Assembly (NCBI RefSeq): GCF_026870175.2
Contig: NZ_CP113977.2
Coordinates: 3,224,001-3,288,000, forward strand
DNA length: 64,000 bases
Reading direction: 5' to 3'
Source of the DNA: Flavobacterium aestivum
GTDB lineage: Bacteria > Bacteroidota > Bacteroidia > Flavobacteriales > Flavobacteriaceae
Shown here: piece by piece, positions 26,611 to 35,771 of the stretch
Layout: every line of letters starts with the position of its first letter
Numbering within the stretch: the stretch's first letter is position 1
The notes under the pieces: model-generated
What the model saw: the letters and a program-made list of their open reading frames with translations, nothing else
Told to the model about the DNA's origin: nothing
The model's database searches: none
Program-made: the position numbers and the translations under genes

Positions 26611-27738
26611 ATGAAAATAATTCTTACTGGAGCTACTGGGGTTTTGGGATCGCATGTTATGTATGAAATTCTGGAGCTTTTTATAAAAAACAATAATAAT
26701 GATGACAAGCTTTATATCATTGCCAGAAACAAAGGGAATAACACGGCTCTAGATCGAGTAAATGAATTATTGTCGAGTACTTACACTCCAAACCTGCTTA
26801 AAGCAAAAGGATTAAAGAAGCTTCACGAATATCTGGAAATTATTGATGTTGATTTAGCTTCTATAAAAGATACTTTTTCAGAAAAAATAAAAGGAGCTTA
26901 TTTCATACATTCTGCCGGATACGTTAATCTATCTACAGATGAAGACTTAAAAGAGAAAATTTTTGATGAGAATGCCAAAATAACAAAAGCGTTATTTACA
27001 ATTTTTCATCCCTTTATAAAAAAGTTCATTTACATAGGTACCGCTTTTTCATCAGGAATTCGAAAGGGTCTAATCGATAATGATTTTCATAATTTAGATT
27101 TTACCCCTGAGCATCGCAATGCTTATGAAGACGCTAAATTTCATTCGGAAAACTTTATAGCTCAAGAATGTAAAAAATTAGGATTACCATTTCAAATTTT
27201 GCGCCCAAGTGTTATTGGCGGAAAAATGTTAGGAAATGAAAATAATTATTTCATTCCAAAATACATGGTTTTTTATCTTTTGGCCAAATTTTTTCACTTT
27301 ACTTCACAACGCAAAGGCGAACAAGAGAATGTACGTTTTATAATCAATGAAGAAACAGGCTTAAACATTATACCTGTTGATTATGTGGCAAAAGTAATTG
27401 TAAATACTTTTGAAAGAAACGATATCGAACAGCTTAATATTGTAAACAACAAAAGCTTTAATATTGTAAAAGGCTTGCAATTAATCATGAAAGAGGTTGG
27501 CTATACCAATTTTACTTTAATACAAAACACCTTAGATTTTAAGTATAAAAACACCATCGAGAAATTGTATTATGAAAGTATCGGAAAGCATCTAAAACCT
27601 TATTTTATTACAAATGCCAACGAATACGATACCACATTGTTGAATACAATTCTTGAAATTCCGAAATTAGACCATGAAGCATTTACGAATATGATTCGCT
27701 ATGCGATTTTAAATAATTTCAAAGACATTAATGTATAG
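26611..27738 (+). CDS. SDR-family / thioester reductase-like NAD(P) protein
   Basis: The product has 375 residues from the ATG at 26611. The extended SDR Rossmann fold is plain: IILTGATGVLGSHVMYEIL (GATGVLG near residue 7), YFIHSAGYVNLS, YIGTAFSSG and the catalytic YEDAK (near residue 175) in HRNAYEDAKFHSENFI. It fits the NAD_binding_4 'thioester reductase/male sterility' type, which reduces acyl-thioesters or acyl-CoA, but no carrier-protein or adenylation domain is attached, so the substrate is unknown. There is no signal peptide. It stands alone, with a long hairpin after the stop. Confidence 0.8.
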   Translation: MKIILTGATGVLGSHVMYEILELFIKNNNNDDKLYIIARNKGNNTALDRVNELLSSTYTPNLLKAKGLKKLHEYLEIIDVDLASIKDTFSEKIKGAYFIHSAGYVNLSTDEDLKEKIFDENAKITKALFTIFHPFIKKFIYIGTAFSSGIRKGLIDNDFHNLDFTPEHRNAYEDAKFHSENFIAQECKKLGLPFQILRPSVIGGKMLGNENNYFIPKYMVFYLLAKFFHFTSQRKGEQENVRFIINEETGLNIIPVDYVAKVIVNTFERNDIEQLNIVNNKSFNIVKGLQLIMKEVGYTNFTLIQNTLDFKYKNTIEKLYYESIGKHLKPYFITNANEYDTTLLNTILEIPKLDHEAFTNMIRYAILNNFKDINV

Positions 27739-27744
27739 TTACAA

Positions 27745-27780
27745 CTGAGTTTCTAAGAATCCAGATTCTTAGAAACTCAG
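27745..27780. repeat. CTGAGTTTCTAAGAAT perfect inverted repeat
   Basis: CTGAGTTTCTAAGAAT (27745-27760) is the exact reverse complement of 27765-27780, with loop CCAG. It lies 6 nt after the reductase stop but has no T-run, so it is only a possible 3' stabiliser. It is built from the same CTGAG/CTAAG words as the spacers at 8456, 46473, 47465 and 63650. Confidence 0.8.
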
Positions 27781-27895
27781 CATACTAGTATCATAAAATT
27801 GTTAAACAATATCTTAAATCAATAATTTGAGCTAGAAAGTATAAATAAAAAAAAGTACTTTTACGAAAAGCAATAGATCCCTACTTTTGGGTATT

Positions 27896-28828
27896 ATGAT
27901 ACAACCTAACAAAACTAATTTTCAAGCCCTAAAAACCAAGTTTCAGTTGAAAAAACCTTGGGATAGTGTTGTTATTTTAGTTTTAAGTGTCTTAATCACC
28001 ATTCCGCTTTTTATAATATTCCACGAAAATTTAATAAATCCCAATTGGTATTTTAATTGTGATAGAATTGTACTTTTTATAGTCCTTTTAGCTGTAATTC
28101 ATTACACTTTGTATTCCTTGCGAACGATCATTATCATTTGTATCGTTCTGTATCTTTTAGTATTGATTTATAGCAGTTTATTCGGTAATTTCAACTTCAA
28201 CAGTGTTTTTGATGATTACAATTCTATGTTATACTCCATGAACAACAACCCGTATCCACAAGATATTATTATTGCCAAGTTATTGCCTTTCCCTAATAAA
28301 TCGCAAATTATAAAAGCCATAGAATACGAAAATCCTAAGGTTAGAAATTTTGCTGTTTATGCTACAACAAAGCATTTTAAAAACATTAGAGGTTATTCTG
28401 AATACAGAAATATAATCCAATGTTTTGCCGTATTCAAAGAGGTAAATAGCCGTTGGAATTACGTTAATGACCCCAAAGATCACGACTACATCGCAACTGC
28501 ATCCGAATCTCTACTGTATTTTTCAGGAGATTGTGACGATCATTCCATATTGATGGCTGCAACTATCAAATCTATTGGAGGAACTCCTCGTCTCATTCAT
28601 ACCAAAGGTCATATATATCCAGAAATTTGGATAGGCTCTATGAAAGATCTGGAAAAAGTGAATTACCTGATAAAAAATATTCTATTTGCTCAAGAAAGTT
28701 ATAAAAAACAGCTTAATTACCACATCGATGAACGTGGCCAAGTTTGGCTAAACCTTGATTACACGGCAAAATATCCTGGTGGACCATTTTTATCCGAGGA
28801 AATACTGGGAGCTTTAACTCTTGATTAA
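27896..28828 (+). CDS. Membrane transglutaminase-like protein
   Basis: The product has 310 residues from the ATG at 27896. Two to three membrane segments lie in the first 100 residues (about 25-45, 55-75, 80-98). The soluble C-terminal domain carries the papain-like/transglutaminase triad pattern: Cys in SGDCDDHSILMAATIKSIGG (near residue 210), His in HTKGHIYPEIWIG (near 243) and Asp in WLNLDYTAKYPGGP (near 291). Such proteins hydrolyse or form amide bonds outside the membrane, but the substrate is unknown. TACTTTTG (27882-27889) overlaps the start region, so either the transcript is nearly leaderless or the TACTTTTA at 27856 is used. Confidence 0.7.
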   Translation: MIQPNKTNFQALKTKFQLKKPWDSVVILVLSVLITIPLFIIFHENLINPNWYFNCDRIVLFIVLLAVIHYTLYSLRTIIIICIVLYLLVLIYSSLFGNFNFNSVFDDYNSMLYSMNNNPYPQDIIIAKLLPFPNKSQIIKAIEYENPKVRNFAVYATTKHFKNIRGYSEYRNIIQCFAVFKEVNSRWNYVNDPKDHDYIATASESLLYFSGDCDDHSILMAATIKSIGGTPRLIHTKGHIYPEIWIGSMKDLEKVNYLIKNILFAQESYKKQLNYHIDERGQVWLNLDYTAKYPGGPFLSEEILGALTLD

Positions 28829-28882
28829 AATAAAAATAATTAGAAGCTAGTTTATTTTAGCCCCAATATTTTTCATCAAGAA

Positions 28883-29560
28883 TTACAACCAATTTATGAT
28901 TTGCAAATTATGGCTTTTTAAATATTCATTAGCTTGACTAAAATGTCTATTTCCAAACCATTTTCCTTGATTAGCACTCATAGGCGAAGGATGGCCAGAT
29001 TCTAAAACCAAGTGTTTAGTACGATCTATTTTAGCCCCTTTTTTTTGTGCAAAACTCCCCCAAAGCAAGAAAACCACATTTTCCTTTTCCTCTGATATTT
29101 TTTTAATAACGGCATCCGTAAAAACATTCCATTTGAGGTGTTTGTGACTATTTGGACTATCTTTTCTCACAGTTAATGATGCATTGAGCAGTAAAACACC
29201 TTGTTTTGCCCAAGATTCCAAGTTTCCTGAACTTGGCAAGAAAATAGAATCAAGATCAGTAGTTAATTCCCTAAAAATATTGCGTAACGATGGCGGAATT
29301 TTAACCGAATCATTAACCGAAAAAGATAAACCATTAGCCTCACCTTCTCCATGATAAGGATCCTGACCAATGATTACAATTTTTAGATTCTCTAAAGAAC
29401 AGTTATTAAAAGCTGAAAAAATTAAATCTTTTGGAGGAAAACAAGTAGAGTTTTGATATTCCTGATCAACTTCCTGAATCAAATCCTGAAAATAAGATTT
29501 TTCAATTTCATCAGATAATAAGGTTTGCCAAGAAGGAATTAAATCGATTTGCATATTCAA
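28883..29560 (-). CDS. ung: Uracil-DNA glycosylase
   Basis: The product has 225 residues, the usual length of family 1 UDG. The water-activating loop GQDPYHGEGEANGLSFSV (near 65-82) contains the catalytic Asp, and the Leu/His intercalation loop HPSPMSANQGKWFGNRHFSQ lies near 190. NASLTVR and the VVFLLWGS strand are also present. It removes uracil from DNA and starts base-excision repair. The ATG at 29554 is an alternative start two codons in. The preceding TATCTTTG box lies just 12 nt upstream. Confidence 0.95.
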   Translation of the reverse strand: MNMQIDLIPSWQTLLSDEIEKSYFQDLIQEVDQEYQNSTCFPPKDLIFSAFNNCSLENLKIVIIGQDPYHGEGEANGLSFSVNDSVKIPPSLRNIFRELTTDLDSIFLPSSGNLESWAKQGVLLLNASLTVRKDSPNSHKHLKWNVFTDAVIKKISEEKENVVFLLWGSFAQKKGAKIDRTKHLVLESGHPSPMSANQGKWFGNRHFSQANEYLKSHNLQIINWL

Positions 29561-29572
29561 AAATTATTCAAC

Positions 29573-29580
29573 AAAGATAC
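29573..29580 (-). promoter_or_regulatory. TATCTTTG -7 box of ung
   Basis: TATCTTTG on the minus strand fits TAnnTTTG and is 12 nt upstream of the ATG, giving a very short leader. Confidence 0.6.
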
Positions 29581-29706
29581 AGGAAGTTTTGTACGTGATT
29601 TGTAAAACAATCCAACAAAAAAACTACAATTTTACGATGAATTGTTCACTTTTCCTGTTTTATCAATCTCATAAAAATAACCCTATGTTTCTTTCTCAAA
29701 TAACCT

Positions 29707-29714
29707 TATTTTTG
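29707..29714 (+). promoter_or_regulatory. TATTTTTG -7 box of mutS2
   Basis: TATTTTTG, 22 nt upstream of the ATG at 29737, fits TAnnTTTG. Confidence 0.55.
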
Positions 29715-29736
29715 TATCGTAAAATCAAATTATTAA

Positions 29737-31902
29737 ATGATCTCCATTACCGAAAAAACATTACAAGATTTACAATTTCCCACGGTACTCGAAACGATTT
29801 CTGATATCTGTAATACCGACATAGGAAAGCAAAAAGCTTTAGAAATAACCCCTTTTAGAGACAAAGAGTCTTTGATGAGCGCATTATTGCAGACATCAGA
29901 GTATGTTTCCTCTTTTCAAAATAACAATGCAATTCCTAATCATGGCTTTGATGCCATTACAAACGAGATTAAATTTTTAGCCATCGAAGACAGCTTTCTG
30001 GAGGTAGGAGGTTTCAGGAAAATTGCCACAATATCAGAAACGACCAATGTTCTTTTGGCTTTTTTAAATAAATTCAACGACTACTACCCTAGCCTTTGTG
30101 CCAAAAGTTCTGGAATTCAGCTAACCAAAGAAATCGTTACGCTTGTTGATGCGGTTGTAGATAAATATGGAGAGATAAAAGACAATGCTTCTCCCCGACT
30201 TTTGGAAATACGCCGAGAAATGAATTTGGTTCGAGGAAAAGTGAATCAAAGTTTTGGTTCAGCCTTGACACAATACAACAGTTTGGGATATCTGGACGAT
30301 ATCAAAGAAAGTTTTGTGCAAAACCGTCGTGTTTTGGCAGTATTAGCCATGTACAGACGAAAAGTAAAAGGCTCTATTTTGGGAAGTTCCAAAACCGGAA
30401 GTATTGCCTACATAGAACCCGAAAACACACTGAAATATTCTCGTGAACTCAGCAATCTGGAATATGAGGAAAAAGAGGAAATCACAAAGATTCTAAAACA
30501 ATTAACGAATGCCATTCGTCCGTTTTTACCTTTATTGATCCAGTATCAAGATTTCCTGAGTGATATAGACGTAATTGCTGCCAAGGCGAAATATGCCAAT
30601 AGAATCAACGGAATTTTGCCAACAATTACTGAGGAACGCCGTCTATATTTCAGAGACGCCTTCCATCCTATTTTATACTTGACTAATAAACAAAAGAAAG
30701 AAGTCACACATCCGCAAACAATCGAATTGAGTCAGGAAAACAGAATAATTGTTATTTCTGGTCCTAATGCAGGAGGTAAAACCATTTCCATGAAAACCGT
30801 TGGTTTATTACAATTGATGTTGCAATCTGGAATGCTAATACCAGTTCATGAACGTAGCGAAACATTTTTATTCGACCGTATTCTTACAGATATTGGAGAC
30901 AACCAATCAATTGAAAATCACCTAAGTACATATAGTTACCGATTAAAGAACATGAACTACTTCTTGAAGAAGTGTAACAGGAGAACAATGTTCTTAATCG
31001 ATGAATTTGGTACTGGATCTGACCCTGAATTAGGAGGTGCTTTGGCCGAAATTTTCTTAGAAGAATTCTATCACCGTGAAGCTTTCGGATTGATCACAAC
31101 TCATTACTCGAATCTAAAAATTCTTGCCAACGAATTGCCTTGCGCCACGAATGCCAACATGCTATTTGACGAAAAATCATTAGAGCCTATGTATAAATTG
31201 GTTTTAGGACAGGCAGGAAGTTCTTTTACTTTTGAAGTAGCTTTAAAAAACGGAATTCCTTTTAGTCTAATCAACCGTGCCAAGAAAAAAATTGAGATTG
31301 GGAAAGTTCGTTTTGACAAAACCATAGCCAATCTACAGAAAGAGCGCTCTAAATTGGAAAAAACTTCCATAAATTTAAAGGAAGAAGAAACCAAAGCGCG
31401 TGAAGAAGGCAAAAAAATGGAAGACATCAATGTAAAAATCAAGCAAAAATTGGAAAGCTATCAAGAACTCTATGACAGCAACCAAAAAACAATTTATATT
31501 GGTCAAAAAATAGAAGACATTGCCGAAAAATATTTCAACAATAAAAACAAAAAAACTCTCATTGGCGAATTTTTGAAAATCGTTGAAATAGAAAATTCCA
31601 AACGCAAAAAAGCCACTCCAAAAGAGGCTAAAGCAATTATTCAAAAGAAGAAGGAAGTTATTGAGGAGGTTTCAGTTGTAGTTGAAGAAATCCGAAAGGA
31701 AAAGAAAGAAAAGAAACTAAAACCTGTTGTTGTAAAGCCAAAAGCTATTTTAAAAGTGGGTGACCGCGTACGAATGTTAGACGGAAAATCAGTAGGAAGT
31801 ATTGATAAAATAGAAAAAAATAAAGCAGTCGTAAATTATGGTCTGTTTACCTCCAAAGTAAGTCTAGACGACTTGGAATTGGTAGAAGCTGTTAAAAAGT
31901 AA
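29737..31902 (+). CDS. mutS2: MutS2 ATPase without a C-terminal Smr domain
   Basis: The product has 721 residues. The core/lever helices (EKTLQDLQFPTVLETI, YGEIKDNASPRLLEIRREM) lead to the ABC-type ATPase: Walker A ISGPNAGGKTISMKTVGLLQLM near residue 345, Walker B FLIDEFGTGSDPELGGALAEI, and the His switch in THYSNLKILA. A long charged coiled coil (about 505-590, Lys/Glu) follows, then a KOW-like module (KPKAILKVGDRVRMLDGKSVGSIDKIEKNKAVVNYG) that ends the protein. Canonical MutS2 is about 780 residues and ends in an Smr nuclease domain; none is present here. MutS2 acts on recombination intermediates or collided ribosomes. Confidence 0.9.
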   Translation: MISITEKTLQDLQFPTVLETISDICNTDIGKQKALEITPFRDKESLMSALLQTSEYVSSFQNNNAIPNHGFDAITNEIKFLAIEDSFLEVGGFRKIATISETTNVLLAFLNKFNDYYPSLCAKSSGIQLTKEIVTLVDAVVDKYGEIKDNASPRLLEIRREMNLVRGKVNQSFGSALTQYNSLGYLDDIKESFVQNRRVLAVLAMYRRKVKGSILGSSKTGSIAYIEPENTLKYSRELSNLEYEEKEEITKILKQLTNAIRPFLPLLIQYQDFLSDIDVIAAKAKYANRINGILPTITEERRLYFRDAFHPILYLTNKQKKEVTHPQTIELSQENRIIVISGPNAGGKTISMKTVGLLQLMLQSGMLIPVHERSETFLFDRILTDIGDNQSIENHLSTYSYRLKNMNYFLKKCNRRTMFLIDEFGTGSDPELGGALAEIFLEEFYHREAFGLITTHYSNLKILANELPCATNANMLFDEKSLEPMYKLVLGQAGSSFTFEVALKNGIPFSLINRAKKKIEIGKVRFDKTIANLQKERSKLEKTSINLKEEETKAREEGKKMEDINVKIKQKLESYQELYDSNQKTIYIGQKIEDIAEKYFNNKNKKTLIGEFLKIVEIENSKRKKATPKEAKAIIQKKKEVIEEVSVVVEEIRKEKKEKKLKPVVVKPKAILKVGDRVRMLDGKSVGSIDKIEKNKAVVNYGLFTSKVSLDDLELVEAVKK

Positions 31903-31921
31903 TTTCTTAAACCCTATAAGG

Positions 31922-32020
31922 GTCATTGCGAGGAACGAAGCAAACTCACTTAGTATGTCCGTCTCAATAATCTATAAAGTCTTCTCATGCTAGTGAGTTT
32001 GCTTCGTTCCTCGCAAAGAC
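31922..32020. repeat. Long palindrome of the TTGCGAGGAACGAAGCAAACTC family
   Basis: The left arm (31926-31950) and right arm (31992-32016) are exact reverse complements over 25 bp. After one mismatch, three further pairs extend the arms to 31922-32020, with a 41-nt loop. It lies between mutS2 and the DCC-family gene. The TTGCGAGGAACGAAGC core is a dispersed element that I recall from several unrelated bacterial genomes. No transposase or T-run is associated. Confidence 0.8.
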
Positions 32021-32038
32021 ATACCAAAAAACTTAGAT

Positions 32039-32455
32039 ATGCAAAATCTCCCTCAAAATAAAAAAATAATCCTCTTTGATGGTGTTTGCAATCTATGTAA
32101 TTCTGCTGTGCAATTTATTATCAAGCACGACAAAAATGATGTTTTCCGGTTTGTGGCTTTACAGTCAGAATTGGGTCAAGAAATCCTCACCTATATAGGC
32201 ATTGATTCAAAAAATATTGACAGTATTGTTTTGTACGAACCTAGAGTTGCTTACTATTACAAATCAGATGCTGCATTACAAATTTCAAAAAGCTTAAACG
32301 GATTATTTTCGCTTGGAATTATTTTTAAAATTATTCCAACTGGAATCAGAAACAGACTTTACGATTACATTGCCAAAAATCGTTACAAATGGTATGGCAA
32401 GAAAGAAAGTTGCATGATACCATCACCCGAGTTAAAAATAAAATTTTTAGAATAA
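32039..32455 (+). CDS. DCC-family thiol-disulfide oxidoreductase (DUF393)
   Basis: The product has 138 residues. The diagnostic start IILFDGVCNLCNSAVQFIIKHDK contains the CxxC redox motif (Cys 18 and 21), followed by FRFVALQSELGQ, a pattern of the DUF393/DCC family (a thioredoxin-like fold). The C-terminal half contains a hydrophobic stretch (LNGLFSLGIIFKIIPTGIRNRLYDYIAKNRYKWYGKKESC) that ends the domain. These proteins are predicted to be thiol-disulfide oxidoreductases; physiological partners are unknown. Confidence 0.88.
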   Translation: MQNLPQNKKIILFDGVCNLCNSAVQFIIKHDKNDVFRFVALQSELGQEILTYIGIDSKNIDSIVLYEPRVAYYYKSDAALQISKSLNGLFSLGIIFKIIPTGIRNRLYDYIAKNRYKWYGKKESCMIPSPELKIKFLE

Positions 32456-32677
32456 TTTGAGTTACATGATAAATATCATTTATTGTGTAAACCCATTATA
32501 TTAATTTTGACATATCTTAAAAAGTTATTTTTTTTTGAGAATTTTATCGCTTTACTATTATGGAAATGTTTTCATTATTATTTAATGTAAATTATTTTAA
32601 AATTTGGTAATTATTGGTTTAATTGGGTTAGTGTCAAGAGCGATTAATTCTCTTTAAAAAAAATTAAGATGCATAAA

Positions 32678-32711
32678 AAAAGAGGATGACTTTCTGTGGT
32701 CATCCTCTTTT
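32678..32711. terminator. Bidirectional terminator, mainly for ettA
   Basis: AAAAGAGGATGAC (32678-32690) pairs with GTCATCCTCTTTT (32699-32711), 13 bp with an 8-nt loop. On the minus strand seven T residues follow, 24 nt past the ettA stop. On the plus strand the 3' side is TTTTCTATTTT. Confidence 0.85.
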
Positions 32712-32734
32712 CTATTTTAAAACTCTATAAAAGC

Positions 32735-34429
32735 TTAGCCTCTAATTAATTTTCTGTATTTCAAACGTTTTGGAGTTAAATCACCACCTAAACGTTTCTT
32801 CTTGTTCTCTTCATAATCAGAGAAACCACCTTCAAAATAATACACTTCAGAATCTCCTTCAAAAGCTAGAATGTGCGTACAAATTCTATCTAAGAACCAT
32901 CTGTCGTGCGAAATAACTACAGCACAACCTGCAAAATTCTCTAAACCTTCCTCTAATGCACGAAGCGTATTTACATCCAAATCATTGGTAGGCTCATCCA
33001 GCAATAGTACGTTTCCTTCTTCTTTCAAGGTCATTGCTAAGTGTAAACGGTTACGTTCTCCACCAGAAAGCATTGACACTTTCTTGTTTTGTTCGCCACC
33101 ACCAAAATTAAAACGTGATAAATAAGCTCTTGAGTTAACTTGCTTTCCACCCATCATAATCAATTCCTGACCGTCAGCAAAGTTTTCCCAAATAGTTTTA
33201 TTAGGATCAATATTAGAATGCGATTGATCTACATAAGCGATTTTTACAGTTTCACCAACAGAAAATTCTCCGCTATCTGTTTGTTGTTCTCCCATAATCA
33301 TCTTGAAAATGGTAGATTTACCAGCACCGTTTGGCCCAATAATTCCAACAATTCCTGCCTGTGGCAAAGTGAAGTTTAGGTTATCATACAGTAATTTATC
33401 ACCAAAAGCTTTGGCTACATTTTTAGCTTCAATAACATTGGTTCCCAAACGTGGGCCATTTGGAATATAGATTTCCAAGTTTTCGTCCAATTGTTTTTGG
33501 TCTTCATTCAAAAGTTTATCGTAATTCTGTAAACGAGCTTTTTGTTTTGTCTGACGACCTTTTGCACCTTGACGAACCCATTCTAACTCACGTTCTAATG
33601 TTTTTCTGCGTTTAGAAGCTACTTTTTCTTCTTGTGCCATACGGTTCGATTTTTGGTCTAACCAAGAAGAATAATTTCCTTTCCAAGGAATACCCTCACC
33701 TCTATCTAATTCTAAGATCCAACCTGCAACATTATCCAAGAAGTATCTATCGTGTGTTACAGCAATTACAGTTCCTGAGTATTGGGCTAAATGTTGTTCC
33801 AACCAAAGAACACTTTCTGCATCCAAGTGGTTGGTAGGCTCATCCAAAAGCAAAACATCCGGTTGTTGCAACAACAAACGACATAAAGCAACACGACGAC
33901 GCTCACCACCTGAAAGATGCTTAATAGGTGTATCCCCTTCTGGAGTACGCAATGCATCCATTGCGATTTCTAACTTAGTATCGATTTCCCAAGCACCAAG
34001 AGCATCAATTTTGTCTTGTAATACAGCTTGACGATCCATAAGCTTGTCCATTTTATCCTGATCTTCATAGTTTTCCGGAAGACCAAATAAATCGTTAATC
34101 TTATTGTATTCTTCAAGAACAGCCATCGTTTCAGCAACACCTTCGCGAACAATTTCGATAACAGTTTTTGAATCATCAAGAATAGGCTCTTGCTCTAAAT
34201 AACCTACAGAGTAACCAGGCTGAAAAACAACATCTCCTTGATAGTTTTTATCAACTCCGGCAATAATCTTCAATAAAGAAGATTTTCCAGAACCATTTAA
34301 ACCTAAAATACCAATTTTTGCTCCATAAAAGAAACTCAAATAGATGTTTTTAAGAACAGGTTTGTCTGCTCCTTGATAGGTTTTACTCAATTTTTGCATT
34401 GAGAAAATTACTTTCTTATCGTCTGACAT
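32735..34429 (-). CDS. ettA: Energy-dependent translational throttle protein EttA (ABC-F)
   Basis: The product has 564 residues, close to E. coli EttA (555). It has two ABC cassettes without membrane segments: Walker A GLNGSGKSSLLK (near residue 43), signature LSGGERRR and Walker B VLLLDEPTNHLD in the first; GPNGAGKSTIFK (near 362), LSGGERNR and LLLDEPTNDLD in the second. The inter-domain linker (VASKRRKTLERELEWVRQGAKGRQTKQKARLQNYDKL) and an arm insert in the first domain match EttA. EttA binds the ribosomal E-site and gates the first elongation step according to ATP/ADP. Confidence 0.95.
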   Translation of the reverse strand: MSDDKKVIFSMQKLSKTYQGADKPVLKNIYLSFFYGAKIGILGLNGSGKSSLLKIIAGVDKNYQGDVVFQPGYSVGYLEQEPILDDSKTVIEIVREGVAETMAVLEEYNKINDLFGLPENYEDQDKMDKLMDRQAVLQDKIDALGAWEIDTKLEIAMDALRTPEGDTPIKHLSGGERRRVALCRLLLQQPDVLLLDEPTNHLDAESVLWLEQHLAQYSGTVIAVTHDRYFLDNVAGWILELDRGEGIPWKGNYSSWLDQKSNRMAQEEKVASKRRKTLERELEWVRQGAKGRQTKQKARLQNYDKLLNEDQKQLDENLEIYIPNGPRLGTNVIEAKNVAKAFGDKLLYDNLNFTLPQAGIVGIIGPNGAGKSTIFKMIMGEQQTDSGEFSVGETVKIAYVDQSHSNIDPNKTIWENFADGQELIMMGGKQVNSRAYLSRFNFGGGEQNKKVSMLSGGERNRLHLAMTLKEEGNVLLLDEPTNDLDVNTLRALEEGLENFAGCAVVISHDRWFLDRICTHILAFEGDSEVYYFEGGFSDYEENKKKRLGGDLTPKRLKYRKLIRG

Positions 34430-34531
34430 TTTTTATATTTTTATTGTTTTATTTTTTTTTAAATTGTTCAATGACTTGTATTTAGAACGATATTATTTAT
34501 CTGAATCCTAAATTAACTAAATTTTCTAATA

Positions 34532-34714
34532 CTAAAGTCTTCCTTTTAATGCGTTAAATACCCAAGCATTAGCCAAAAATCCAATTCCAACAGCAGCAAA
34601 TCCCCAACCCGCTACATCATCATATCTAAAAGCGCCTAATGATATGAGCAACAATCCCATGAGTACCATTATTAAAGTTGCCCATCCTAAAATGGTGTTT
34701 TTATTCATTCCCAT
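34532..34714 (-). CDS. Small two-TM membrane protein (CAL67264-like)
   Basis: The product has 60 residues and two hydrophobic segments (about 8-27 and 34-52), joined by SLGAFRYDDVAGWGF. I recognise the pattern NKNTILGWATLIMVLMG...RYDDVAGWGFAAVGIGFLANAWVFNALKGR as the small CAL67264-type membrane protein, found almost only in Flavobacteriia; its role is unknown. MNKN at 34708 is an alternative start. It lies upstream of ettA on the same strand, but no coupling is evident (102-nt gap). Confidence 0.75.
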   Translation of the reverse strand: MGMNKNTILGWATLIMVLMGLLLISLGAFRYDDVAGWGFAAVGIGFLANAWVFNALKGRL

Positions 34715-34766
34715 ATATTGTAGTATTTGTTTTTTTAGAAGCTACAAATATCGGCATTTTAAAACT

Positions 34767-35771
34767 TTAATTAAAAATTTTATATAGCATTTCTCGTAAC
34801 AAATCGGCTTGTGATAAGCTATTGGCACCAACTCCCTTGCTCTTTACATCTGTATCTCTTAAAGAAGCTACAATCTGGCTCACTTTTTTCATAGGGTAGT
34901 TTTTTATAGCTACATCGTAATCTTTTAGAAAAAAAGGATTCACTCCTAAAACAGAGGCCACATTTTTTGGATTTTTATCTTTCAAACCATGGTATTTTAA
35001 TAACTGAATAAAAAAGCCAAAAACCAAACCCGTAGTCATTACCAATGGATTATCTTTTGGATTTTGCGCAAAATTCTCAGCGATTTTATACGCTTTTAGT
35101 TGGTCGCGTTCACCAATGGCTTTTCTTAATTCGAATACATTATAGTCCTTACTGAATCCTATATTCTCTTCGATATCTTTGGCTGAAATAGTACTTCCCG
35201 CAGGTAAGATGATTTGCAGTTTTTCAAGTTCATTATTGATTTTACTTAAGTCTGTTCCCAAAAACTCTACCAACATAGCAGAAGCTTTAGGTTCTATAGC
35301 GTATTTTTTTCCGGATAATACACGCTTAATCCAGTCCCCTACTTGATTTTCATACAATTTTTTACTTTCATAAACCACACCATTTTTAGCCAAAAGCTTA
35401 GTAACTTTTTTTCTTTTGTCTAATGTTTTGTATTTATAACAAAAAACCAAAACCGTTGTTAGCATTGGATTTTCTACATAACTTTCAATCTTGTCAATTG
35501 TTCTCGATAAATCTTGCGCTTCCTTGACAATAACCACCTGACGATCGGCCATCATGGGATAACGCTTGGCTGTAGAAACCACATCTTCTATAGAAACATC
35601 TCTACCATATAAAACGGTTTGATTAAACCCTTTTTCATCTTCCGATAAAACATTTTCTTCTATATATTCAGATAACTTGTCAATGTAATATGGCTCTTCT
35701 CCCATCAAAAAGTAAATAGGTTTGATGTTTCCGCCTTTTATATCATTCACAATTTTTACAACTTCATCCAT
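34767..35771 (-). CDS. holA: DNA polymerase III subunit delta
   Basis: The product has 334 residues, the usual length of HolA. IKPIYFLMGEEPYYIDKLSEYIEENVL is the typical start; RYPMMADRQVVIVKEAQDL (near 70) and the C-terminal YDVAIKNYPMKKVSQIVASLRDTDVKSKGVGA... regions match the clamp-loader delta family. It opens the beta sliding clamp during loading. Divergent from the HSDR_N-domain gene with a 96-nt intergenic region. Confidence 0.93.
   Translation of the reverse strand: MDEVVKIVNDIKGGNIKPIYFLMGEEPYYIDKLSEYIEENVLSEDEKGFNQTVLYGRDVSIEDVVSTAKRYPMMADRQVVIVKEAQDLSRTIDKIESYVENPMLTTVLVFCYKYKTLDKRKKVTKLLAKNGVVYESKKLYENQVGDWIKRVLSGKKYAIEPKASAMLVEFLGTDLSKINNELEKLQIILPAGSTISAKDIEENIGFSKDYNVFELRKAIGERDQLKAYKIAENFAQNPKDNPLVMTTGLVFGFFIQLLKYHGLKDKNPKNVASVLGVNPFFLKDYDVAIKNYPMKKVSQIVASLRDTDVKSKGVGANSLSQADLLREMLYKIFN

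Noticed and set aside
28827..28858. AAAATAAA/TTTATTTT hairpin between the convergent transglutaminase and ung genes as terminator
   Set aside because: The stem is only 8 A-T pairs in AT-rich DNA, so chance is likely.
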